Shown here: positions 1-6,691 of the stretch, piece by piece
How the letters are laid out: each line of letters begins with the position of its first letter
Numbering within the stretch: the first letter of the stretch is position 1
Source: Bacteroidales bacterium UBA1628
GTDB taxonomy: Bacteria > Bacteroidota > Bacteroidia > Bacteroidales > UBA932
Assembly: GCA_002321335.1 (NCBI GenBank)
Contig: DCMG01000171.1
Span: forward strand, 1-6,709
Reading direction: 5' to 3'
Length of the DNA: 6,709 nt
Notes under the pieces: model-generated
Seen by the model: only the letters and a program-made list of their open reading frames with translations
What the model was told of the DNA's origin: nothing
Database searches by the model: none
Made by a program: the position numbers and the translations under genes

Positions 1-1500
1 GTAAGCGGCACGACCGTCACTGTCAAGCAGTCAGCCCTTAACTCCGCCATCCTCAATCTGGGCGGTGTGGCTGACGCTGAGTTCACGGTCTATCTCAGGC
101 TTGATTCATGGGTGGCAAACAACAAGAACACGGCTGTCGAGACCTCGTTGACACAGTCCAATGTGATTTCCGCCACATTCGTTCCTTACAACCAGCTGAT
201 TCTTGACAAGGATGTCTATGATCACGTTTGGGTTCAGGGTGACTACTGCGGCTGGAGCCATGACAAGAGCCAGTTCCTCTACAACTACAGCAAGGACGGC
301 AAGACCTTCACAGGTGTCGTTGACTTCGGTGAGAAGGCCGCGAACGGAATCAAGTTCACAGGTGCCGCCTCATGGGAGGATGCTACCGGAAACTGGGGCT
401 CTGAGGCACAGGCGGAGGAAGCCGAGGCCAAGAGCATCCAACTCGTCAATGGCGGTGGTTCTCAGAACATCATCTGCTACAGCAAGCGTTTCTACGGATT
501 CACTCTTGACAAGGGTTCTCTTGTTCTGACAAAAGACTGGGGCGCTGATGTAATCGGAATCGTCGGTGGATTCAACGATTGGGGTGCTCAGCCTGACATC
601 GAGATGAACTACAACGCTGACTATGTTCGTTTCTGGGCTGACGCTGAATTCACTTCCGACACCGAGATCAAGTTCCGCGCTGACGGAGCATGGGATTTCA
701 ACTGGGGAGCAAACGGTAACGTTGGTGGTGACAACATCGCTGTGACTGCCGGTAAGTACCGTGTCTACCTCGACCTCAACAAGAAGAGTGTCGAGCTCAG
801 CACCTCAATGTACGGTAAGGATGAGCCAAGTGCCGGCGGCAACGAGCCTGAGCCTGAGAAACCTGCCGTTTGGTCGCTCATCGGAACAATGGGTGGCGAC
901 AATTGGACCGCTGACGTGGACATGGCCAACATCGAGGGTGAGGTTTGGATCGCGCGCAGCGTCAGCCTGACAGCAAGCGATGAGTTCAAACTCCGTTTCG
1001 GCCACGATTGGGCGGAGACCGCAGGCGGAACCGAGGCCAACTCAAAGAGCACAATCAAGCCGGATGACCCTTATGATGTCTTTAAGCCAGTGCTTGGGAC
1101 AGCTTTCGCGGCAGGTGGAATGAACATCCAGGTCGGAGTCGAAGGAGTTTACGATGTCACCTACGACAATGCGGCCAAGACCATTCTTGTGGAGAATCAC
1201 AAGGCTCTCTTCTCGCTGATTGGCAACATCAACGGCTCTGGTTGGGGCAAGGATTTCGTCATGACACAGGACGGTGACATCTGGACAAGCCCTGTTGTGA
1301 CAATCGATGGCGAGTTCAAGATCCGTTACGATTTCTCTTGGGATGACGCGAACACCTATGGTGTCGGTGACGGAACGACAGTCGAGATCGGCAAGGAGTT
1401 CACCCTTGTTCAGCCGGGTGGAAACATCAAGGTTCCTGAGGCCGGTGACTACAAGGTGATCTTCAATGCGAAGACCCTCGCCGTGACCATCCAGAAGTAA
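1..1500 (+). CDS. SusE/SusF-like outer-membrane starch-binding protein, 5'-truncated by the window edge
   Basis: The reading frame is open from base 1 to the TAA at 1498-1500, giving 499 residues. The true start, and presumably a lipoprotein signal peptide, lie upstream. The GTG at 67 is only an internal codon, because the frame before it already reads like the end of a SusE N-terminal Ig-like domain (a 'LNSAILNLG' helix-like stretch, then 'FTVYLRLDSW'). Four tandem beta-sandwich modules follow, at residues about 73-179, 180-271, 289-400 and 402-499 of this fragment. An acidic, Pro-rich linker with a PEPEP core (272-288) separates modules two and three. Each module opens with a G-x-W-like turn and carries a K-hydrophobic-R/T strand followed by Trp (K118/W125, K224/W231, K330/W337, K440/W447), resembling the Trp/Lys glucan-binding surfaces of SusE and SusF. 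In Bacteroides thetaiotaomicron these proteins are non-catalytic surface lipoproteins that hold starch for SusG and SusCD. With four modules it is longer than classic SusE (two) or SusF (three), so I do not choose between the two symbols. The amylase downstream supports the role. Confidence 0.87.
   Translation, partial: VSGTTVTVKQSALNSAILNLGGVADAEFTVYLRLDSWVANNKNTAVETSLTQSNVISATFVPYNQLILDKDVYDHVWVQGDYCGWSHDKSQFLYNYSKDGKTFTGVVDFGEKAANGIKFTGAASWEDATGNWGSEAQAEEAEAKSIQLVNGGGSQNIICYSKRFYGFTLDKGSLVLTKDWGADVIGIVGGFNDWGAQPDIEMNYNADYVRFWADAEFTSDTEIKFRADGAWDFNWGANGNVGGDNIAVTAGKYRVYLDLNKKSVELSTSMYGKDEPSAGGNEPEPEKPAVWSLIGTMGGDNWTADVDMANIEGEVWIARSVSLTASDEFKLRFGHDWAETAGGTEANSKSTIKPDDPYDVFKPVLGTAFAAGGMNIQVGVEGVYDVTYDNAAKTILVENHKALFSLIGNINGSGWGKDFVMTQDGDIWTSPVVTIDGEFKIRYDFSWDDANTYGVGDGTTVEIGKEFTLVQPGGNIKVPEAGDYKVIFNAKTLAVTIQK
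217..1497 (+). repeat. Four tandem starch-binding-like modules (protein-level repeats)
   Basis: The modules lie at about 217-537, 538-813, 865-1200 and 1204-1497. Modules 3 and 4 are clearly related, with matching openings 'WSLIGTMGGDNW' and 'FSLIGNINGSGW'. Module 2 opens with 'VIGIVGGFNDW' and module 1, the most divergent, with 'HVWVQGDYCGW'. All four contain an (I/F)K(F/L/I)(R/T) strand followed a few residues later by Trp. The similarity is in protein sequence rather than near-identical DNA, so this is old duplication and not a recent tandem repeat. Boundaries are judged by eye. Confidence 0.65.
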
Positions 1501-1512
1501 TATTCATGTCTT

Positions 1513-1553
1513 TCAGACGCACCCGATGGAAGAATATGCCCGGGTGCGTCTGA
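1513..1553 (+). terminator. Perfect 13-bp hairpin between the SusE/F and SusG genes; terminator or mRNA-processing element
   Basis: The arms 1513-1525 (TCAGACGCACCCG) and 1541-1553 (CGGGTGCGTCTGA) are exact reverse complements around a 15-nt loop. The left arm begins 12 nt after the stop codon at 1500, and the right arm ends 19 nt before the SusG start. The stem is GC-rich and followed by a T/A-rich but not pure-T tract (TTTATTATATT), so it could act as a leaky intrinsic terminator. The loop is larger than usual for a terminator, which leaves room for an alternative role as a 3'-end stabiliser or processing site that makes the binding-protein mRNA more abundant than the enzyme mRNA. The hairpin itself is certain; its function is inferred. 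Confidence 0.65.
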
Positions 1554-1572
1554 TTTATTATATTCGTAAATT

Positions 1573-3576
1573 ATGAAACGCTCATCATTCCTCTTTGGCC
1601 TTTTAAGTTTGATTGTGTCAGCCGCTTTCCTTGTGGGATGCGACAAGAACGGCACTGCGCCGGAACCTGCTCCGACCCCGGAGCCTGTCACTCCGGAACG
1701 CACCGGAGAATCGAGAATATCCTATCAGCTGCTGGTATATTCATTCGCTGACAGCAATGGCGACGGTTGCGGGGACTTCAGAGGAATCCAATCCAGACTT
1801 GACTATCTGAAGGAGATGGGGGTTCAGGCTCTCTGGCTTTCCCCGATCCACAAAGCTTCATCCTATCACGGGTATGACGTTCTGGACTATTCCAGCGTCA
1901 ATCCCGACTACGGCACCGAGGCCGATTTCAAATCCCTTCTGGACGCGGCACACGCCAAAGGGATCAAGATTTATCTTGACTATGTGCTGAACCACACTTC
2001 CAAGAATCATCCGTGGTTCCTTGACGCGAAACAAAGCGCGGACAGCCAGTACCGCGACTATTATATCTTCTCCGACAACCCTCAGGCAGACATCCGTGAC
2101 GGCAAGATTCCGATGATCGCCACCGAGGGCGCGCGTGGCTACGATTCCGGCCAGTGGTTCTCCGCTGTCACCGGAGTTGACGGCAAATTGAAAGTGAAGT
2201 TTACCCTAACCTTGGACAATTCCGGGAAACCTTCGACCCTCAAGATGGACAAGGTGGACGAAGTGACCAACTCCGGAAGTCAGAACTCAGGAATATGGTT
2301 GTACTACGGAGATGCCAGCATGGAGCAGTTCTATAAGACCGGCGCCAAAGAATGCTCTCTGTCTCTGGAGTTTGAATCTTCATGGGGAGTTCTCGTGAGG
2401 ACCAGCCAGACCCAATGGGACTCCTACAAATACGGCGCTCCTTCGGGGAAGAACCAACTTTCCTACGGCACTCCGCTTGCGCTGTCAAACTCCAATGCCC
2501 AAGACATCCTTCTGCCTGGGATGACCACAACGATGTACCACTCACATTTCTGGACGGACTGGTTCGCTGATCTGAACTACGGTCCGGTGGAGACCTGCGA
2601 GCAATCAGGCGCTTTCAAGTCTGTCTGCGAATCCGCTGACAAATGGATCAGGATGGGTGTGGACGGTTTCCGCCTGGATGCCGTCAAGCACATCTACCAC
2701 AATGCCAATTCGGACGAGAACCCGACTTTCTTGAAAAAGTTCTACGACCACTGCAACGCAACCTTCAAATCCGCTGGAGGTCAAGGCGAGTTTTATATGG
2801 TCGGCGAGCAGTTCAGCGACGCCGCCGAGGTGGCTCCATATTACAAAGGTATTCCGGCCCTCTTCGAGTTCAGCTTCTGGTGGAGGCTCAAGGACTGCAT
2901 CAACGGCGGCAACGGAAGTTCGTTTGTCGGGACGATTCAGGGTTATCAGAAACTATACTCCGGCTACCGTTCCGACTACATCGAAGCCACAAAACTGTCC
3001 AATCACGATGAGGACAGGGCCGGCAGCGACCTTGGAAAGAACGCTGCGAAGATGAAACTTGCCGGAGCGGTGCTGCTTACAGCCGGTGGCCAGCCGTACA
3101 TCTATCAAGGCGAGGAACTCGGCTACTGGGGCGCCAAATCCGGTGGCGATGAATATGTCCGTACGCCAATTATGTGGAATGCCGATGGTTCCTCCCTTGC
3201 CGACGGTAAACTGAGCGGCAAGGTGGACAAATCCATGCTGACATCTTCGATCTCTGTCGAGAGTCAGGCAAAGGACGAGAACTCCATCCTCAATGTCTAT
3301 CGCAAGTTCGGAGTCCTGAGGGATGAATATAAAGCCTTGGCCAAAGGCTCGTTCGATTACTGTTCGGCTGTCGCTTCAGTGAGCTCAGTCTCGGCTTGGT
3401 ACCGCTCTTGCGAGGACCAGAAGGTTCTGGTAGTCCACAATTTCTCCGCCGGCAACGCCACAGTGAACCTCACGTCCGACAAACTGGACAACGTCATAGC
3501 CACTAACGGCTCTGTCAAGGTGAATGGCACAAAGGTGACTCTGGGAGCATATTCATCGGTAGTATTCCTGCAATAA
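1573..3576 (+). CDS. susG: SusG-like surface alpha-amylase lipoprotein (GH13 with CBM58-like insertion)
   Basis: This 667-residue protein has a type II signal peptide with lipobox LVGC (Cys23), followed by a Pro/Glu/Thr linker (about 28-42). The GH13 barrel starts at about residue 48. A calcium-type loop DSNGDGCGD spans 60-68, region I is DYVLNH (136-141), the nucleophile is D369 in GFRLD, the acid/base is E412 in MVGEQ, and the transition-state Asp is D479 in SNHDE. Spacings of 43 and 67 residues match those I recall for B. thetaiotaomicron SusG (D388, E431, D498), and the length is close to its 692. The B domain is enlarged by about 120 residues (about 197-316) where SusG carries CBM58. Domain C occupies about 575-667. 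The expected activity is endo-hydrolysis of alpha-1,4 bonds in starch at the cell surface. The ATG at 1573 is chosen because the signal peptide starts there; no Shine-Dalgarno is visible, as is usual in Bacteroidetes. The residues after Cys23 (DKNG) are only weakly like an acidic surface-export signal, so surface exposure rests on homology. Confidence 0.93.
   Translation: MKRSSFLFGLLSLIVSAAFLVGCDKNGTAPEPAPTPEPVTPERTGESRISYQLLVYSFADSNGDGCGDFRGIQSRLDYLKEMGVQALWLSPIHKASSYHGYDVLDYSSVNPDYGTEADFKSLLDAAHAKGIKIYLDYVLNHTSKNHPWFLDAKQSADSQYRDYYIFSDNPQADIRDGKIPMIATEGARGYDSGQWFSAVTGVDGKLKVKFTLTLDNSGKPSTLKMDKVDEVTNSGSQNSGIWLYYGDASMEQFYKTGAKECSLSLEFESSWGVLVRTSQTQWDSYKYGAPSGKNQLSYGTPLALSNSNAQDILLPGMTTTMYHSHFWTDWFADLNYGPVETCEQSGAFKSVCESADKWIRMGVDGFRLDAVKHIYHNANSDENPTFLKKFYDHCNATFKSAGGQGEFYMVGEQFSDAAEVAPYYKGIPALFEFSFWWRLKDCINGGNGSSFVGTIQGYQKLYSGYRSDYIEATKLSNHDEDRAGSDLGKNAAKMKLAGAVLLTAGGQPYIYQGEELGYWGAKSGGDEYVRTPIMWNADGSSLADGKLSGKVDKSMLTSSISVESQAKDENSILNVYRKFGVLRDEYKALAKGSFDYCSAVASVSSVSAWYRSCEDQKVLVVHNFSAGNATVNLTSDKLDNVIATNGSVKVNGTKVTLGAYSSVVFLQ
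2161..2520 (+). other. CBM58-like starch-binding module inserted in the SusG B domain
   Basis: Residues about 197-316 of the SusG-like protein interrupt the normal GH13 B domain between the TEGARGYDSGQWF stretch and the return to the barrel near the FWTDWFADLNYG stretch. The segment is rich in beta-type alternation and resembles the modules of the neighbouring SusE/F-like protein. W271, W282 and K286 are candidate sugar-contacting residues, by analogy with the Trp/Trp/Lys platform of SusG CBM58. The insertion is plain from the sequence; the edges and the binding residues are inferred. Confidence 0.7.
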
Positions 3577-3591
3577 ATTATAGGACATTAT
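3577..3591 (+). promoter_or_regulatory. 15-bp AT-rich spacer with weak AGGA ribosome-binding-like motif
   Basis: Only 15 bp separate the SusG stop from the next ATG, which indicates one transcript. AGGA at 3582-3585 sits 6 nt before the ATG at 3592, so it is positioned like a Shine-Dalgarno site. Bacteroidetes generally initiate without strong Shine-Dalgarno pairing, so it may be coincidental. It does agree with the chosen start, which also begins a signal peptide. Confidence 0.3.
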
Positions 3592-6500
3592 ATGAGACGC
3601 ACACTATCAATTTTGCTGACAGCTCTTGTGGCATTCTCCTGCGCTCCCAAGGCGGAGGTGGCCGTGGAAGAGCCGGACTGGGCCCGGAACGCTGTGGTCT
3701 ATGAGTTGAACACCCGACAGGCGACCGCTGAGGGCACATTCGCGGCAGCCGAGAAGAAACTCCCGGAGCTCAAGGAGTTGGGCGTGGATGTGGTCTGGCT
3801 GATGCCTGTCTATCCGATCGGAGAGAAGGGCCGCAAGGGAACCCTTGGTTCCTACTACGCCATCAAGGACTACTGCGACATCAATCCTGAGTTCGGAACC
3901 CTTCAGGATTTCGACCATTTTGTGCAGTCGGTGCACGACCTTGGGCTCAAGGTCATCATCGACTGGGTGGCCAACCACACCTCTCCAGATCATCCGTGGG
4001 TCACTGAGAAGCCTGCCGATTGGTACGTCCGCGATGCGAGCGGCAACACGATCGTTGAATATGATTGGACGGACATCGCGAAACTCAACTACGCGTCCAA
4101 GGAGATGCGGGCTGAGATGGAGAAGAGTATGCGTTTCTGGCTGGACAGAGGAATCGACGGATTCCGGTGCGACGTGGCCTTTCAGGTGCCGCAAGACTTC
4201 TGGACTGATGCCTTCTCGAAGTTCAGGTCTGAATATTCCCGCAGGCTCTACTTCCTCGCCGAGGGTGAGGAGACTTGGCTGCACGAGGCCGGATTCGATG
4301 CCACCTACGCTTGGAAACTGCACCATCTGCTGAACGACATCGCACAAGGGAAGGCCGACGCTGACAGCCTTGTCCGCTATGTGGAGTGGAATGCTGCCAC
4401 CTATCCGTCAAACGGTTACAGGCTCTCTTTCACTTCCAACCACGACGAAAACTCATGGAATGGTACTGAATATGAAAGGATGGGTGACGCTTGGAAGGCC
4501 ATGGCAGTCCTCTGCTGGACCCTTCCGAACGCCCAGCCGTTGATCTACACGGGTCAGGAGGTCGGCTACAACCACCGTTTCGAGTTCTTCGAGAAGGATC
4601 CGATGCCGGACTGGAACCACAACGCCACCACGGATTTCTACACCTATCTTAATAAGGTAAAGCACGCCCATCCGGCTCTGTCTGCCGACAATCCGTCATT
4701 CGAGGTCGTTTCCTGCACGGATTCCGGACTGGTCTTCAAGCGCAGCCTTGATCAGGACAGCGTCATCGTCAGTGTTCAGCTGAAGGCTCCGTGGAACTGG
4801 AGCATAGATGTCCCTGAGGCCAGGATTTCGCAGGTGGAGCCTCCGAGCTGGTGGGTCGGGATGAAGACTCCGCTCCAGCTGATGATCCACGGTGATGCCA
4901 TCGCTGACTATGATGTCAGGATCGAGGGCGAGGGTGTCAGCGTAAAAGAAATCCATAAGGCAGAAAGCCCTAATTATCTGTTTGTTGACGTGGCCATCAG
5001 CCCGTCAGCCAAACCCGGAGAGTACGGAATCATATTCACAAAAGATGGTAAGTCCTTCCGCTATCCGTACCAGATTGCCGCGAGGGAGGAAGGTTCAGCC
5101 GAGCGTGGCAGCTTCACAACTTCGGATCTTATTTATCTAATTTGCCCTGACCGCTTTGCGAACGCTGACAAAGGCAATGACAGCACCGATGACACAGCCG
5201 ACAAGGCTGACCGGAGCGAGCCGTTTGGCCGTCACGGTGGTGATTTGCAGGGCATTATCGATCATCTTGACTATATCGCCGACCTTGGCGCTACCGCCAT
5301 CTGGTGCACTCCGCTTCTGGTCGATGACCAGCCGAAGGAGTCATACCACGGTTATGCCTGCGGTGACTACTACCGCATCGACCCTCGCTTCGGCAGCAAT
5401 TCCCAGTACAAGGAATATGTCGCCAAAGCCCACGAGAAAGGCCTCAAGGTGATAATGGACATCGTCACAAACCATTGCGGCACAGGACATTGGTGGATGA
5501 AGGATCTGCCTTTCAACGACTGGATCCACCAATTTCCTGAATATACCGGCTCGAACATCGCCTTCTCCACGGCGATGGATCCGAACGCCTCCCAGTACGA
5601 TTCCAACCTTCAGGTCAGCGGCTGGTTCGTGCCTTCAATGCCGGATATGAATCTCGACAATCCGTTCATGCTGAAATATTTCCAGCAGTGGGCGATTTGG
5701 TGGACAGAATATTCCGGACAGGACGGTCTGCGCGTGGACACCTATCCTTACAACGAGAAAGTCCCTATGAGCAAGTGGTGCGAAGCCGTGATGAATGAAT
5801 ATCCCAACCTTAATATAGTAGGGGAGTGCTGGGACACCAACGTCGACCAGCTCGCTTACTGGCAGGGCGGCAACGCCAACCGTGACGGTTTCGACTCGCA
5901 TTTGCCTTCAATTATGGATTTTCCTCTTCAGGAGGCTGTCAACGCCGCACTCTGCGAGGACAATCCGCAGTGGGGACAGGGAATGGTCCGGGTATATTCT
6001 GCCCTCTCACACGACGCCACTTATCACGATGTGTCCAAGATGCTGGTATTCCTGTCCAACCACGACCATTATCGTGTAGCTGATGCTTGGAAACAGAATC
6101 CGGACAAACTAAAGATTGCCTACACCCTTTTGGCCACAGTCCGTGGAATCCCTCAGATTTTCTACGGAGACGAGATGGGATTCGCCACCGGTAAGTCTTA
6201 CAAGAGCGATGGTGAGTTGAGGATGGATTTCCCAGGCGGCTGGGAAGGCGACAAGGTTGACCTTTTCACCGAGGAAGGCCGTGCCTCCGCCACCGTTTCT
6301 GTAGGTGGAAAAACGATCCCGCAGGGACAACTCGCTGAGCTTCACGACTATGCCAAGACCCTCTTCCAGTGGAGAAAAGGCAAGGAGGTTATCCATAACG
6401 GCCGCACGAAGCACTTCCTCGGCCGCGACAACACCTACGCCTTCTTCCGCTACAACGACACCGACAAGGTCTTCGTCTATGTGAACAACTCCCCGGAGCC

Positions 6501-6648
6501 GAAGAACATCCCGTGGTCCCACTACTCCGAGATCGCCTCCGACCTGAAATCCGGCCGCAACGTCCTCACTGGCGAGACCGTCCAACTCTCCGACTCCACC
6601 ATCGTCCCGCCTTCCACCGCCCTAGTTGTGGAATATTCATTAAAGTAA
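3592..6648 (+). CDS. Two-headed GH13 lipoprotein: alpha-amylase-like module fused to a SusA-like neopullulanase
   Basis: This is a 1018-residue protein with a short lipoprotein signal peptide (Cys17 in VAFSC). Module 1 (about 31-365) is a compact GH13 barrel with a short B domain: region I DWVANH (124-129), nucleophile D194 in GFRCD, acid/base E224 in FLAEGE (E226 is a less likely alternative) and D285 in TSNHDE. Only a reduced domain C (about 368-405) follows. Residues about 408-498 form the N-terminal Ig/CBM34-like domain typical of SusA and cyclomaltodextrinases, opening with VEPPSWWVGMK. Module 2 (about 510-1018) has DIVTNH (623-628), MPDMN (683-687), nucleophile D716 in GLRVD, acid/base E745 in IVGECWD, D825 in LSNHD, and a full domain C. 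Both triads are complete, so two active sites are expected. The second is likely to cut pullulan, cyclodextrin and maltooligosaccharides, the first alpha-1,4-glucans; the exact specificity of the first is unknown. In B. thetaiotaomicron SusA is a separate soluble periplasmic enzyme of about 617 residues, so the fusion and the lipid anchor are departures. The 15-bp gap to susG suggests co-transcription. Confidence 0.88.
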   Translation: MRRTLSILLTALVAFSCAPKAEVAVEEPDWARNAVVYELNTRQATAEGTFAAAEKKLPELKELGVDVVWLMPVYPIGEKGRKGTLGSYYAIKDYCDINPEFGTLQDFDHFVQSVHDLGLKVIIDWVANHTSPDHPWVTEKPADWYVRDASGNTIVEYDWTDIAKLNYASKEMRAEMEKSMRFWLDRGIDGFRCDVAFQVPQDFWTDAFSKFRSEYSRRLYFLAEGEETWLHEAGFDATYAWKLHHLLNDIAQGKADADSLVRYVEWNAATYPSNGYRLSFTSNHDENSWNGTEYERMGDAWKAMAVLCWTLPNAQPLIYTGQEVGYNHRFEFFEKDPMPDWNHNATTDFYTYLNKVKHAHPALSADNPSFEVVSCTDSGLVFKRSLDQDSVIVSVQLKAPWNWSIDVPEARISQVEPPSWWVGMKTPLQLMIHGDAIADYDVRIEGEGVSVKEIHKAESPNYLFVDVAISPSAKPGEYGIIFTKDGKSFRYPYQIAAREEGSAERGSFTTSDLIYLICPDRFANADKGNDSTDDTADKADRSEPFGRHGGDLQGIIDHLDYIADLGATAIWCTPLLVDDQPKESYHGYACGDYYRIDPRFGSNSQYKEYVAKAHEKGLKVIMDIVTNHCGTGHWWMKDLPFNDWIHQFPEYTGSNIAFSTAMDPNASQYDSNLQVSGWFVPSMPDMNLDNPFMLKYFQQWAIWWTEYSGQDGLRVDTYPYNEKVPMSKWCEAVMNEYPNLNIVGECWDTNVDQLAYWQGGNANRDGFDSHLPSIMDFPLQEAVNAALCEDNPQWGQGMVRVYSALSHDATYHDVSKMLVFLSNHDHYRVADAWKQNPDKLKIAYTLLATVRGIPQIFYGDEMGFATGKSYKSDGELRMDFPGGWEGDKVDLFTEEGRASATVSVGGKTIPQGQLAELHDYAKTLFQWRKGKEVIHNGRTKHFLGRDNTYAFFRYNDTDKVFVYVNNSPEPKNIPWSHYSEIASDLKSGRNVLTGETVQLSDSTIVPPSTALVVEYSLK

Positions 6649-6657
6649 GATGATTAC

Positions 6658-6665
6658 TATATTTG
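6658..6665 (+). promoter_or_regulatory. Possible Bacteroidetes -7 promoter box (TATATTTG)
   Basis: TATATTTG matches the Bacteroidetes -7 consensus TAnnTTTG at every fixed position and lies just after the stop codon at 6646-6648. It would place transcription start roughly 20 nt before the ATG at 6692. No convincing TTTG -33 element is seen at the usual distance upstream, and the region is AT-rich, so a chance match is quite possible. Confidence 0.3.
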
Positions 6666-6691
6666 CTGATTAAAAAATATTTCTAAATTTT

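Noticed and set aside
844..859. GAGCCT hexamer repeat as a variable-number tandem repeat
   Set aside because: Only about two and a half copies, explained by the PEPEP linker coding sequence.
67..1500. Gene start at the GTG at 67
   Set aside because: The frame is open back to base 1 and the upstream 22 codons read as the end of a SusE N-terminal domain, so the gene simply enters from the left edge.
1559..1566. TATATTCG as a -7 promoter box for susG
   Set aside because: It has one mismatch to TAnnTTTG, lies only 6 nt before the ATG and has no -33 partner, since the expected position falls in the hairpin loop.
3607..4347. 246-codon antisense open frame
   Set aside because: It lies fully opposite the conserved first GH13 module, has no recognisable domain or signal peptide, and is explained by the codon bias of the sense gene.
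4861..6648. Separate SusA gene starting at the internal ATG (Met424)
   Set aside because: It would begin inside the conserved WWVGMK motif, removing the start of the N-terminal domain and leaving no signal peptide. The upstream frame is continuous with no stop, so a fusion is the simpler reading.
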